Shown here: piece by piece, positions 17,369 to 26,920 of the stretch
How the letters are laid out: the number at the start of each line of letters is the position of its first letter
Position numbering within the stretch: the first letter of the stretch is position 1
Source of the DNA: CAWDVH01 sp963805705
GTDB taxonomy: Bacteria; Actinomycetota; Actinomycetes; Streptosporangiales; Streptosporangiaceae
NCBI GenBank assembly: GCA_963805705.1
Contig: CAWDVH010000001.1
Coordinates: forward strand, 248,001 to 312,000
Direction: 5' to 3'
Length of the DNA: 64,000 nt
Notes under the pieces: model-generated
Databases searched by the model: none
What the model was told of the DNA's origin: nothing
The model's input: only the letters and a program-made list of their open reading frames with translations
Position numbers and translations under genes: made by a program

Positions 17369-18211
17369 TTACGTCATCAGGTCAGCCCGGTCTGAGGGGC
17401 GGGGCAGCCCGTCCAGAAACTCGGTCAGCAACGCGTTAACGGCCGCTGGCTGCTCCATGTTGACCATGTGACCGGCGTCGGCGACGACACGGTAGGAGGC
17501 ACCCGGAATACGCCGGGCCAGCACGGCGGACATCTCGAGGAAGCCGGGCACGTCACGTTCGCCGACTATCACCAGCGCGGGCACGGCCACCTCTTCCAGC
17601 GCGTCGATGGGCTCCGGCCGGGTCGCCTGGTGGGGGTCCTGGCCGAGCCAGTGCTGGCCGGGGTAGCCGGCGACCATAGCCGCCAGCTGGCTCGCCACCT
17701 CCGGCCTCTCCCGCGCGGCCGAGAACAGCGGGTGCGCGAGCCAGGCCGCACGGCCGGCCGGGCTCCCGCCCGCCGCGACCTGGCGGGCGACCTCCTCCAG
17801 CGCGTCCGCTGATCCCCGATCCCAGGGAACGCCGTCGAGCACGGCATCCAGCAGCACCAGGCCCCGGACCCGGGGCCCGGCCAGCAGCGCGGACCGCAGC
17901 ACGACCTGCCCGCCGAACGACAGGCCGACCAGCACCGCATCGGGTATGCCGAGGTGATCCAGCAGCGCCAGGAGGTCTCCCGCATGGGTATAGGGGACGG
18001 CGGGGTCGAGCGGTCCGGTGGCGCCGAACCCGCGGCAGTCGTAGCGCACCACTGCGCAGCGGGCCCGCAGATGCTCAACCTGCGGGTCCCACATGCGCAT
18101 ATCCAGCCCGAAGCCATGGACGAGCACCACGGCCGGCCCGTCCCCGGTCATCTCATAGGCCAGGCGGGCTCCTGGCACGTCCAGTACTCCGGCCCTGCTG
18201 TGTCCTCGCAT
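17369..18211 (-). CDS. Alpha/beta hydrolase
   Basis: A 280-residue alpha/beta hydrolase. The oxyanion strand is VVLVHGFGLDMRMWD (28-42), the nucleophile Ser98 sits in VGLSFGG, the acid is in VGERDVPGF (about 218) and the His in DAGHMVNMEQP (about 247). This layout matches enol-lactonase or meta-cleavage-product hydrolase-like esterases of aromatic catabolism, and it follows the nitrilase/methyltransferase pair on the same strand. The substrate is unknown. Confidence 0.85.
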   Translation of the reverse strand: MRGHSRAGVLDVPGARLAYEMTGDGPAVVLVHGFGLDMRMWDPQVEHLRARCAVVRYDCRGFGATGPLDPAVPYTHAGDLLALLDHLGIPDAVLVGLSFGGQVVLRSALLAGPRVRGLVLLDAVLDGVPWDRGSADALEEVARQVAAGGSPAGRAAWLAHPLFSAARERPEVASQLAAMVAGYPGQHWLGQDPHQATRPEPIDALEEVAVPALVIVGERDVPGFLEMSAVLARRIPGASYRVVADAGHMVNMEQPAAVNALLTEFLDGLPRPSDRADLMT

Positions 18212-18278
18212 GCCAGCATCGTGGTCCCTGACCGGTCACCCGCACATCGGTACGATCACGCCATCGGCCGGTCAGCGG

Positions 18279-21155
18279 CTACCCATCCAGCCCGGCGGAA
18301 TACCCAGCTAGCTGGGTCCGGCGCAGGCCCGTCTTGGCCAGGAGGCTGGCCACGTGCTTTTCGACAGTTCGCGGCGACAGGAACATGCGCTCCGCGATCT
18401 CCCGGTTGCCCAGGCCCTGCGTGATCAGCCGGAGAACGTCAGCCTCACGCTCTGTCACGCCCAGCGCGCGCAGCTGGCCCGGTAGCTCACCGTCGCCGGG
18501 CCGCCGCCGCGGGACCGGCGCCCCGGCCCGGCGCAGCAGCCGACGGCAGGCGGCGGCCACCCGGTCGTCGCCGCGTGCGGCGAAGTACGCCGCCGCCTCG
18601 CGAAGCCATCCGACCGGGTCACCCCAGCCATCGGCGAGCGCCGCCTCAGCGGCGACGCGACGGGCATAGTGCATGTACCAGGCCACCAGCGGTCCCATCT
18701 CGGCGTCTGCGGCGGCAAAGGCAGCGTCCGCCTCCCCGGCCGCGCCCCGCCGGCCGGCCAGGATGGCATCGGCGTAGCCGAGCAGGGCAGCGACCACGCG
18801 GTGCCGGGTGCCGTGCGCGGAACGGACCATGACCGCGGCGGCCTGCGCGTCGCGATCCAGCGCGGCGCCCAGCAGCGGCCATAGCCCGAGGAACGGCGGC
18901 GCGATCGTCGCCGGGGAGCTCAGCAGCAACTCGGCCCCGGTCTGCATCTGCGCGTGAGCTTGCCCGAGGTCGTCGGCCAGCAGGGAGCTGGTCGCCCGGC
19001 AGTGCCCCCAGGCGCAGCCCAGGACATCCTGATCCTGCGGGGCCAGCGCGATGGCATCGGCGATCTGAGCCTCCATCTGCTCTTCCTCGCCGCGGATCGC
19101 GTGCGCCGTGGCCTGGAAGATGAGCGCCATGGGCAGCGCGGCGAGGCGGAAGCGGCGCGACGCATCGGCCGACCGCCGGGCGGCGGCGAGCGCCTCATCC
19201 GCGCGGAATTGCTTGTTCAGCCCGGCGGCGATCTGCAAGTCCAGCGTCGCCGTCAGCGCCAGCGCGCCTTGCGCCACCGACAGCTCACGCGCTTCCAGCA
19301 GCCGGTCCACGCTCTCGGTGCGCAGCTGGTCGATGGTCCCCAGCTCATGCAACGCCCGCAGGTGCCATAGCGGCAGCCCGTGTGCCCTGGCGATGGACGC
19401 CGCCCTGGTGAACGCGCGCTCCGCCCCGGCCAGATCGCGCTGCCGTGCGACCCGGCCGATCACCTCCAGGGCTTCGCAGGCCACCTCGGGCTGCTGCTCG
19501 CCGCCTTCGGCCGCGCGCAGCGCGGCCTGGGCGAGCTCGTCCGCCTCCCGCAGGTGCCCGCGCCCGACAGCGACCTGCGCCGCGCAGGCACCGACCTGGG
19601 CGGCATCGGCGCCCGGCGACCCGCGGGCGACCTCGATACTGGCCGCGGCCTCGGCCCAGCGTCCGCCGGCGATAGCAGCACGGGCGATCCTCAGATGCAG
19701 GCTGGCCACGCTGGCCGATGGAGTCCCCGTGCCCAGCCGGGCGAGCAGCATCTGGCCCATCTCGATAGCCCGGTCAACCTGGCCGGACATCGCGAGAACC
19801 TCAGTCAGGGCCTCATCGAGCGGGGCACGCAGCACCAGGTCATCCGGGCCGATCAGAACGCCCGCCCTGGTCAGGGTGTGCTCGGCGCTGGCCAGCGCGC
19901 CCACCGCCAGATCACGGCGCCCGGCCTCAAGCAGGAGCGCGCCGGCCCGCGCCGTGTTACCCGCCCGCTCGGCCAGATCGGCGGCGAGCATGCACCACGC
20001 ACCGGGCAGGCCGGGATGCGCTGCCTCTACGGCGGCCAGTATCCGGCCGGCGAGCAGCGCCCGCTCCGGCGGCAGCAGCCCGGAGAGCACCGCCTCATGG
20101 GTCAGCGCGTGCCGGAACCGGAAGCTCTCCTGATCCGCCGCGACGAGCTGCAGGCTTACCCCGCGTCGCAAGGCGGCCAGGACGGCAAGCTCGGTCAGGT
20201 CAGTGGCCGGGCTCAGCAGCGCCCAGTCGAACCGGCGGCCGATGACCGCGGCGGCGCAGATCACGCGGCGGGAATCCGCATCGACGGCATCCAGGCGCCG
20301 GCGCACCGCATCTGAGAACGTGGCCGGGACGCCCGCTGCGATCAGGTCAGCGGCGTGCCAGCGGCCGTCACGCTCAGCCAGTGCTCCGTCTCCGATCAGC
20401 CCGGCCAGGACCTCCTCGACCAGAAACGGGATGCCCTCGGCCCGCTCGGCAACGAAGGACTGGACGGCACCCGGCAGGCGACCGGTGCCCAGGCACGCCA
20501 GTGCCATGCGGGCCATCGCGCCCGGCTCCAGCCGGGCGAGCGGCAGGACATCCGCCGATCCGCGCGCCTCCAGCAGCGCGGCGAGACCAGGTGCCGTGTC
20601 ACTTTCCTCATCGCGCAGGGTGCCGACGCACAGCACCCGCTCCGCGGCCAGGTTGTCGGCCAGGTACTCCAGCAGCGCCAGCGTCTCCCGGTCCGCCCAG
20701 TGCAGGTCCTCGAGCACGAGCAGGCAGCCCGCATCGGGGGAAAGAACGCGCAGCAGCCGAAGGACCGCCTCCCCGAGCAGGACAAGCGACTCATCACCTG
20801 CTCCCCGGTACAGGTGCCGCCACTGCGGAACCAGGCGCCCCAGCGCGGGCCGGAACGGGTCCAGCTCGCCGCTCTCGGGGAACCCGCGGGCCCGCCCGGC
20901 CGACACCAGGGCCTCGGCGAACGCCCGGAACGGCGTCGGGACGCCTCCGCCCACGGCACGCCCGGTGAGGACCACGAACTCGCGCGCACCGGCCGCGCGG
21001 ATAGCCTCCCGGACAAGCCGCGACTTCCCGATCCCGGCTTCCCCCGCCAGCAGCACCGTCCCGCCTTGCCCCGCTTGCGCCCGGGCCAGGGCATCGTGCA
21101 GGTGGCGAGTCTCCTCATCCCGCCCCACCACTACCGGACACAGCACCTGGCGCAC
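18279..21155 (-). CDS. Large LuxR-family ATPase regulator (LAL type, AAA_16)
   Basis: A 958-residue LAL-type regulator. It has Walker A GEAGIGKSRL (38-47), Walker B LLVLEDLHWADRETLALLEY (about 144-163) and a sensor-like VGTLRDEES. An extended helical repeat region then runs to about 870, with a C-terminal LuxR HTH (LGVTEREADVLRLITQGLGN, LSPRTVEKHVASLLAKTGL). It begins with GTG 21155; the ribosome site is poor. It is divergent from a methyltransferase gene over 108 bp. This is the third giant LuxR ATPase in 15 kb, but its AAA_16 type differs from the two MalT-like ones at 6.2-11.4 kb. Confidence 0.9.
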   Translation of the reverse strand: MRQVLCPVVVGRDEETRHLHDALARAQAGQGGTVLLAGEAGIGKSRLVREAIRAAGAREFVVLTGRAVGGGVPTPFRAFAEALVSAGRARGFPESGELDPFRPALGRLVPQWRHLYRGAGDESLVLLGEAVLRLLRVLSPDAGCLLVLEDLHWADRETLALLEYLADNLAAERVLCVGTLRDEESDTAPGLAALLEARGSADVLPLARLEPGAMARMALACLGTGRLPGAVQSFVAERAEGIPFLVEEVLAGLIGDGALAERDGRWHAADLIAAGVPATFSDAVRRRLDAVDADSRRVICAAAVIGRRFDWALLSPATDLTELAVLAALRRGVSLQLVAADQESFRFRHALTHEAVLSGLLPPERALLAGRILAAVEAAHPGLPGAWCMLAADLAERAGNTARAGALLLEAGRRDLAVGALASAEHTLTRAGVLIGPDDLVLRAPLDEALTEVLAMSGQVDRAIEMGQMLLARLGTGTPSASVASLHLRIARAAIAGGRWAEAAASIEVARGSPGADAAQVGACAAQVAVGRGHLREADELAQAALRAAEGGEQQPEVACEALEVIGRVARQRDLAGAERAFTRAASIARAHGLPLWHLRALHELGTIDQLRTESVDRLLEARELSVAQGALALTATLDLQIAAGLNKQFRADEALAAARRSADASRRFRLAALPMALIFQATAHAIRGEEEQMEAQIADAIALAPQDQDVLGCAWGHCRATSSLLADDLGQAHAQMQTGAELLLSSPATIAPPFLGLWPLLGAALDRDAQAAAVMVRSAHGTRHRVVAALLGYADAILAGRRGAAGEADAAFAAADAEMGPLVAWYMHYARRVAAEAALADGWGDPVGWLREAAAYFAARGDDRVAAACRRLLRRAGAPVPRRRPGDGELPGQLRALGVTEREADVLRLITQGLGNREIAERMFLSPRTVEKHVASLLAKTGLRRTQLAGYSAGLDG

Positions 21156-21263
21156 ATGACCAGTATCAACGAGCCGCCTGGCGGTGGCGGCGGCAGCTCA
21201 GCCGGCACGCCGCAGAGCTGCTCGGCCGGCCAGGGAAAATGATCACAAGAGTACTATCAGGCC

Positions 21264-22112
21264 ATGCCCGGAGCCGGTAGCGATGAGGATGGCGCACTGC
21301 CCGAGGCTCCGGTATACGTGCTGGGCAGCAGCCCCGCCGAGCGCGACCGGCTGCGGCGGCAATCCGAGGAGCTTCGGGCGCACAGTGCCGCGCTCCTCGA
21401 CCGGGTGGGGGTCAAGCGGGGGTGGAGCGCGATCGATCTGGGCTGCGGCCCCGGCGGGACTGTTCAGCTCCTGGCCGACCGGGTGGGGGCCAGCGGCCAC
21501 GTGACCGGGCTGGAACTCAACCCGGCTAACGTCGCCCTAGCCCGCGAGTTCGCCGCGCATGGACGGGCGAACGTGGACATCGTGGAGGGAGATGCCCGGC
21601 ACACCGGCCTGCCGCCTTCCTCGTTCGACCTCGTTCATGCCCGCACTCTGCTGATCAACATCCCCGATCCGGCCGGGGTGGTCGCCGAAATGGTGCGGCT
21701 GGTCAAGCCCGGCGGCTGGGTGGCGGTCCTGGAACCCGATGTCGCGCTGACCCTGTGTTACCCGCCGCACCCGGCGTGGGACCGGCTGGTCGAGATGTTC
21801 CTGAGCGTTCATCGCGATGCCGACGCAGATCCGTTCATCGGCCGCCGCCTGCCCGAGCTCTTCCGGCAGGCTGGCCTGGCCGAAATCGAGGTGGCGGCGA
21901 AAGCGGACATCTACCCGGTGGGTAACTCCCGGCGGACCATCCGTGCTGACCTGGTGCGGAGCATGCGCGCCAAGATCCTGGAGCGAGGCATAGCCGATGA
22001 ACGGGAGCTAGCCGAGGCGGACCGGGCCGTCAGGGAACACCTCGACGACCCTGACACGCTGGTCATGCCGCATCTGCTCTTCCTGGCCTGGGGCCGCAAA
22101 CCGGTCATCTGA
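21264..22112 (+). CDS. SAM-dependent methyltransferase
   Basis: A 282-residue class I methyltransferase. Motif I is AIDLGCGPGGTVQLLADRVG (56-75), GLELNPANV ends strand 2, GDARHTGLP gives the adenine-binding acid, and LVKPGGWVAVLEPD is post-motif III. An N-terminal helix with ERDRLRRQSE resembles the cap of UbiE-like small-molecule methyltransferases. The ribosome site before ATG 21264 is weak. It is divergent from the LAL regulator, which could control it. A strong hairpin follows at 22239-22269. Confidence 0.85.
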   Translation: MPGAGSDEDGALPEAPVYVLGSSPAERDRLRRQSEELRAHSAALLDRVGVKRGWSAIDLGCGPGGTVQLLADRVGASGHVTGLELNPANVALAREFAAHGRANVDIVEGDARHTGLPPSSFDLVHARTLLINIPDPAGVVAEMVRLVKPGGWVAVLEPDVALTLCYPPHPAWDRLVEMFLSVHRDADADPFIGRRLPELFRQAGLAEIEVAAKADIYPVGNSRRTIRADLVRSMRAKILERGIADERELAEADRAVREHLDDPDTLVMPHLLFLAWGRKPVI

Positions 22113-22238
22113 GGCTCGTTCTCCGGCCGACCTCGACAGACCTCAAGCGCCCGATTCCCCCCCGGTACGAACAACATCACCGGACGCCTGGGTCAGCCGA
22201 GCCGGTGGTGCGGGTCCGGGCCGCCGGTGGACGCGCAA

Positions 22239-22269
22239 ACGGGGACCCGCAGATCACGCGGGTCCCCGT
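22239..22269. terminator. Bidirectional hairpin between convergent genes
   Basis: acggggacccgc (22239-22250) and gcgggtccccgt (22258-22269) are exact inverted repeats: a 12-bp GC-rich stem with a 7-base loop (agatcac). It lies between the methyltransferase stop (22112) and the end of the convergent membrane-protein gene (22283). There is no long T-tract, as is usual in high-GC actinobacteria. It can serve both transcripts. Confidence 0.8.
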
Positions 22270-22282
22270 GCGGGGCGGACGT

Positions 22283-22735
22283 TCAGCTGACGATGCTGAT
22301 CACGAACGCCGCCAGCGTACCCAGGGTAGCCAGGACGGCGCCGATCACCGCGAGTGTCTCACCGCGGAACGGGCGCCGATCGCGTGCGTCGCGAGCCAGC
22401 GCCAGCGCCGCGACGGCGAAGACGGGCGGCAGCGCGAGCCAGAACACCACCACGGAAGCCGCCGCCAGGACGCCCAGCACCAGCGCGGTCCGGGCCGAGG
22501 CCAGCCCCGAGTTCTTGCGCAGCGCTCGCCGGACCACAAGGCCGAAGACGAGCGCGGTGACCACCACGACGGCCGCGGCCAGGACCAGGCCGACTCGCCA
22601 GGCCGGGCCGTCATTGGTATCGCGGGCAATGAGGATGGCGGCCAGGAGCGCGCTGAGCAGCACGGCGACGCCGGCCGGGCGCAGCACGTCCGGGGAGCGA
22701 GTTGCGGCCGTCGGGTCCACAGAGGTGCGGATCAT
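22283..22735 (-). CDS. Small four-helix membrane protein, function unknown
   Basis: A 150-residue class protein (about 150 codons) with four predicted membrane helices (about 18-36, 46-70, 80-112 and 126-147) and almost no soluble part. I chose ATG 22735 because GGAAGGAA lies about 10 bases upstream; the longer reading to 22888 covers the promoter region shared with the histidine kinase gene. No family is recognised with confidence. It is divergent from the two-component system at 22896-25573, so it is a possible target or accessory of it. Confidence 0.72.
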   Translation of the reverse strand: MIRTSVDPTAATRSPDVLRPAGVAVLLSALLAAILIARDTNDGPAWRVGLVLAAAVVVVTALVFGLVVRRALRKNSGLASARTALVLGVLAAASVVVFWLALPPVFAVAALALARDARDRRPFRGETLAVIGAVLATLGTLAAFVISIVS

Positions 22736-22895
22736 CGGGTGTTTCCTTCCATCGGCGATCGGATGCGAATGAGACTGCTCCCGTCGCGCTGGCGACGCAT
22801 GAGTCCGGCGTCCCGGTCGACCCAGGAGGTTCTCCCGGCCGAACCCAGGACCGCGGACTCCTGACAACAGGCCGTCGCTCCAGCACACTCAGGTC

Positions 22896-24908
22896 ATGGA
22901 CAGCGCCGCCCGCACCGCGATCTCACCCAGGAGCGCGAGGTACGCGGCGTTCGCCGTGGCCGCGCTGGTTCTGGCCGAGATAGCCGTGACACCGGTCCTC
23001 GGCGCCGGGCTGAGCGGGCTGGCCGGGGTGCACGGCTCGTTCGTCCCGGCCGGCGACCTGATCGCCGATGGCTGCATCGCGGCCATCGCCCTGATCGTGA
23101 TCTGGGCCCGGCCCGCCAATGCCATCGGCTGGCTGATGCTGGCGTTCGCCGCGCTCGGGGCGACGCAGAACTTCGCTGAGGCCTACGGCGTCCGGGCGCA
23201 GGCCGAGCTGCACTCGCAGCTGCCGTTCGGACCGCTGGCCCTGGCGCTGGGCACGTCACTGTGGATTCCGGCGGCGGCGCTTCCGGCCACGCTGCTCCTG
23301 AACCTGTACCCGGACGGCCACGTCACCGCCCGGTTCTGGGCCTGGGTGAACTGGGTGGCGGTGGCCGCGATGGTGGTCGCGACGCTCGGTGCCGGCACGG
23401 ACCAGAGCATTGCCCGCCAGGACTTCGCGCAGGCGCGCCCGGTCGCTGCCGTTCCGCCGTCCATCGCGACGGCACTGCTGGCCGTGGGCGCGGCAGTCTT
23501 GCTCCTGTGCGCGCTGGTGAGCATCGGGGGTGCCGTCTGGCGGACCTGGCGGGCGCAGGCGCCACAGCGCCAGCAACTGCTGTTGCTACTGGTGACAGCC
23601 GCGATCGTGGTCGTGCTGACCCCGCTGAGCGCACCGGGATGGCTGTTCGACATCGGCCTGGTGGCCGTGCCCGCCGCGGTTGCCGTCGGCGTGCTTCGGT
23701 ACCGGCTGCTCGGCGTCGAAGTGGTGATCCGGCGGACTCTTCAGTTCGCGGCGCTGACGTTGCTGGTAGTAGCCGTCTACGCCGCCGCGGCCGCCGCCAC
23801 GTCAGCGCTTGTCTCCGACAGGACGGGCTCGCGGGTCGTAGCGGCCGCAGCCGTGGCCCTGATCCTGCTGCCCTTGCGCGACCGGCTGCAAGCCTGGGTC
23901 GACCGGCTGGTCTACGGCGCTCGCCGCGATCCGCTCGGGGCGATCCGGCGGGTCGGCGCATCGGTCTCGGCGGTGTCAGCCGACCCGCTGCCCGCGGTCG
24001 TCCGCAGCGTCACCGATGCGGTTCGCGCCAGTTTCGTCGCGATCACCGATGCCGACGGGACCGTCCTCGCCGCGACCGGGGCCGAACGAGGCGACGCGCG
24101 GCTGGAATATCGCCTGACCGTGGCCGGCGCGCAGGTCGGCGAGCTAGTGATCTGCCCGGCCCGCGGCGAGTCAGCGATGTCCGCAGCGGACGCCCGGCTG
24201 ATCGCGACATTGATCGCCCCGGTGGCGGCGATCGTCCACGCCGGCCAGCTGACGCGGCGGCTGGCCAGCGCGCAGGAGCGGACGCTGGCCGCGGCGCAAC
24301 GGGAGCGGTCCCGTATCCGCCGTGACCTGCACGACGGCCTGGGCCCGTCCCTGTCTGGCGTCGCGCTCGGCCTGGAGGCCGTGCAGGCGGCGCTGCCTGA
24401 TGACACCCAGACGGCCGGCACGCTGACGGCGCGCATGCGCACCGAGGTCGCCGGCGCCGTCGAAGACGTCCGGCGCATTATCGACGAGCTCCGCCCGGCG
24501 GCGCTCGAGGACGTCGGACTGGCGGCGGCCCTGCGGGAAAGGGCCGCATCGCTCGCCGCGCGATCCGGGTCCGGAATGGTCGTGGACGTGCACGTCGCCG
24601 AGCCGATGCCGGGGCTGCCCGAGCAAGTGGAGATCGCCGCGTTCCGGATCGCCGAAGAGGCCATGACAAATGTGCTCAGGCACGCGCGGGCCAGCCGGTG
24701 CGAGGTACGGCTGGAGGTCGATGACGCGCTGGTCGTTTCGATCAGCGACGATGGCGTCGGCCTGCCCGTGCAGACCCGGCCGGACGGAATCGGCTTGACG
24801 TCGATGCGGCAGCGGGCCGTTGACCTGGGCGGATGCTGCACGGTAGGGCCGGCCGTCCCGTCCGGCGTGATCGTGCATGCCCGGCTGCCGCTGGAGGTGA
24901 CTCAATGA
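22896..24908 (+). CDS. Membrane sensor histidine kinase, HisKA_3 type
   Basis: A 670-residue kinase. About eight to nine membrane helices fill the first ~320 residues. A GAF-like segment follows (about 350-440, PLPAVVRSVTDAVRASFVAI). The DHp helix is RSRIRRDLHDGLGPSLSGVA with His479, and a HATPase domain ends the protein (EEAMTNVLRHA, SDDGVGLP, GIGLTSMRQRAVDLGG). The multi-helix input domain resembles LiaS/DesK-like actinobacterial kinases that sense membrane-associated signals. Its stop overlaps the response-regulator start (ATGA). Confidence 0.9.
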   Translation: MDSAARTAISPRSARYAAFAVAALVLAEIAVTPVLGAGLSGLAGVHGSFVPAGDLIADGCIAAIALIVIWARPANAIGWLMLAFAALGATQNFAEAYGVRAQAELHSQLPFGPLALALGTSLWIPAAALPATLLLNLYPDGHVTARFWAWVNWVAVAAMVVATLGAGTDQSIARQDFAQARPVAAVPPSIATALLAVGAAVLLLCALVSIGGAVWRTWRAQAPQRQQLLLLLVTAAIVVVLTPLSAPGWLFDIGLVAVPAAVAVGVLRYRLLGVEVVIRRTLQFAALTLLVVAVYAAAAAATSALVSDRTGSRVVAAAAVALILLPLRDRLQAWVDRLVYGARRDPLGAIRRVGASVSAVSADPLPAVVRSVTDAVRASFVAITDADGTVLAATGAERGDARLEYRLTVAGAQVGELVICPARGESAMSAADARLIATLIAPVAAIVHAGQLTRRLASAQERTLAAAQRERSRIRRDLHDGLGPSLSGVALGLEAVQAALPDDTQTAGTLTARMRTEVAGAVEDVRRIIDELRPAALEDVGLAAALRERAASLAARSGSGMVVDVHVAEPMPGLPEQVEIAAFRIAEEAMTNVLRHARASRCEVRLEVDDALVVSISDDGVGLPVQTRPDGIGLTSMRQRAVDLGGCCTVGPAVPSGVIVHARLPLEVTQ

Positions 24909-25573
24909 GGCCGCGACCGGTGCGGGTGGTGCTCGCCGATGACCATCCGATGTACAGGTACGGCGTCGCGGCCGTCCTGGCCACGGCGGACGAGATCGAT
25001 CTTGTCGGCGAGGCCTGCGATGGCGGCGAGCTGATTGCGCTCGTCGACGCCGAATGCCCGGACGTAGTGCTCACCGATCTCGCCATGCCTGGCCTTGACG
25101 GAGCGAGCGCCTGCCGGCAATTGCTCACGCGGCAACCAGACCTGGGCGTTCTCGTGCTGACGATGCATGCCGATGACGAGTCGCTGGTCTCGGCATTGCG
25201 AGCCGGGGCGCGGGGCTATCTGGTCAAAGGAGCGGACAAGGCCGAGCTCATCCGGGCGATCCTGGCCGTCGCGGACGGTCAGGCGGTGTACGGCGCGGCG
25301 GTTGCCCAGCGGATCGCCAGGCTGTTCGGCGCGGCCCGCCCGGCGGCGCCGCCTTTTCCTGACCTGACGCCGCGAGAGCGGGAAGTGCTCGACCGGCTGG
25401 CCGACGGTGCCCGCAATTCCGAGATCGCCGGGCAGCTTGGAATGACCGACAAGACGGTGCGCAATCACGTGTCGGCGATACTGATGAAGCTGCAGGTTCC
25501 CGATCGGACTGCCGCCGCGATCAAGGCCCGCGACGCGCGAGGAGCGGGAGCGGGGCCTCGACGCGGATGCTGA
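24905..25573 (+). CDS. NarL/LuxR-family response regulator
   Basis: A 222-residue regulator. The receiver domain has acidic pair ADDH, phospho-acceptor Asp58 in VVLTDLAMPGLDG and Lys in GYLVKGADK, followed by a LuxR HTH (LTPREREVLDRLADGARNSE, MTDKTVRNHVSAILMKL). I chose ATG 24905, which overlaps the kinase stop by 4 bp. The last 53 bp overlap the convergent GNAT gene. It is the partner of the 22896-24908 kinase. Confidence 0.92.
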   Translation: MRPRPVRVVLADDHPMYRYGVAAVLATADEIDLVGEACDGGELIALVDAECPDVVLTDLAMPGLDGASACRQLLTRQPDLGVLVLTMHADDESLVSALRAGARGYLVKGADKAELIRAILAVADGQAVYGAAVAQRIARLFGAARPAAPPFPDLTPREREVLDRLADGARNSEIAGQLGMTDKTVRNHVSAILMKLQVPDRTAAAIKARDARGAGAGPRRGC

Positions 25574-26417
25574 CCGCTCCGTAGGTGTAGCCGAGTCGTT
25601 CGTTGAGGGCGCGCATGCTGTCATTGCCCCGCTGGGTCCAGGTGTAGACCTCCGCGATATCGTGCTCGGCCGCCCAGCTCAGCGTGGTGCGCTTCAGTGC
25701 CGTGGCCACGCCACGGCCGCGCCAGTCCCGCCGCACCGCCGTATACCCGGTCTCCGCCCGGCCCGGCTGATCGGCATCGAGCCGCAGCGACGCGACACCC
25801 ACCACCTCGCCATCAGCCAGCGCCGTAAACGTCGCCTCGGGCGTCTTGATCCAGTCCCGCTTCCACTCCGCCAGCGAAACCTGCAGCGTCGACGTCAGCG
25901 CCATGTCGGCGAGGGTCTCATGGACCTGGTGATAGGCCTGCTCCCATAGCTCCGGACGCGCAGCGACGCTGACGATGTCCACGCCGGGAGGAATCACCGG
26001 CTCAGGCTCGGCGCCGATCGTGCGGAGCTGTTCCACCTCACGGTCGACCTCGGCGAAACCGAACCGGCCGGCGAACTCCGCGGAGCCTTCGTCCTCGACG
26101 ACCGCCGCGACCCTGGCATGACCCTGAGCCTCGCAATGCCGCGCCAAGGCCAGCAGCAGGGCAGTCCCGGCACCGCGGCGCCTGGCCGGGGGCAGGACCC
26201 GAGGGCAGACGAATCCGCCCAGCAGGTCGGAATGGTCGGCCACGCCGGAGCCCACGACCTGGCCGTCCTGCTCGGCGAGCAGCAACAGCCGGCCAGGGTG
26301 CTCCCATGCGCGCAGCTCTGTCACGGTGGCAGTACGCTCGCCGGGCGCCACTGCGATGCGCACCTGGCGCCACCGTTCAAGATCGGTGTCGGACCGGGCG
26401 GCCTTCAGGAAGAACAT
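25521..26417 (-). CDS. Tandem GNAT acetyltransferase
   Basis: A 298-residue protein with two GNAT folds. The N-terminal copy has its acetyl-CoA loop in PPARRRGAGTALLLALARHC (about 76-95). The C-terminal copy has VRRDWRGRGVATALKRTTL (about 226-244) and the NDSMRALNERLGY beta-bulge region. Double-GNAT proteins include mycothiol synthase-like and other small-molecule acetyltransferases; here the two halves are not MshD-specific enough to name. The acceptor is unknown. Its 3' end overlaps the response-regulator gene by 53 bp. Confidence 0.85.
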   Translation of the reverse strand: MFFLKAARSDTDLERWRQVRIAVAPGERTATVTELRAWEHPGRLLLLAEQDGQVVGSGVADHSDLLGGFVCPRVLPPARRRGAGTALLLALARHCEAQGHARVAAVVEDEGSAEFAGRFGFAEVDREVEQLRTIGAEPEPVIPPGVDIVSVAARPELWEQAYHQVHETLADMALTSTLQVSLAEWKRDWIKTPEATFTALADGEVVGVASLRLDADQPGRAETGYTAVRRDWRGRGVATALKRTTLSWAAEHDIAEVYTWTQRGNDSMRALNERLGYTYGAVSIRVEAPLPLLARRGP

Positions 26418-26455
26418 GACGGCAGGCTAGCGCGGGTCTCAACTACGCTACGACC

Positions 26456-26839
26456 GTGGCCCTCACCAGCTACGAGACGATGGGATGGCTCCGGGCAGCG
26501 GTCGGTATCGCGCTCATCGTGGCGCCCGGAGCCCCGATCCGGCTGTCACGCCGGCAGGAGCCAGCCGGCGGCGAGGTGCTGCTCATGCGGACGATCGGCA
26601 TCAGAGACCTGGTCCTGGGCCTGGGCACCGTTACCGCGGCAAGATCGGACGACGTCGGGGATGTCCGTCGCTGGACCGCAGCAGCGTTGGCCAGTGACTC
26701 GCTGGATGTCACGGCCAGCCTCGCGAGCTATCGTTCCATCGGAAAGCGGGACTCCTGGAGTGCGGCGATACTGGCGCTCGCCTTCGTCTGCGGAGATCTT
26801 CAAGGCCGCCGGGGTGTTCCGGCCGACGGCTCCGGATAG
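26456..26839 (+). CDS. Small membrane protein, DUF4267-like
   Basis: A 127-residue protein starting at GTG 26456 (an internal ATG at 26480 is an alternative). It contains MGWLRAAVGIALIVAPGAPI, a MRTIGIRDLVLGLGTV segment and an ALASDSLDVTASL segment, the pattern of DUF4267/DUF4345-like integral membrane proteins with three or four short helices. Function is unknown. It is divergent from the GNAT gene with 38 bp between starts and faces the alcohol dehydrogenase gene. Confidence 0.65.
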   Translation: MALTSYETMGWLRAAVGIALIVAPGAPIRLSRRQEPAGGEVLLMRTIGIRDLVLGLGTVTAARSDDVGDVRRWTAAALASDSLDVTASLASYRSIGKRDSWSAAILALAFVCGDLQGRRGVPADGSG

Positions 26840-26920
26840 TCGCTGGGCCAGGCTGGCAGCCCGCTGACGAGCATGTCTGCCCCGCCACCCGGAGCTGGAT
26901 CCGGCCACGCCTTCCCGTGG

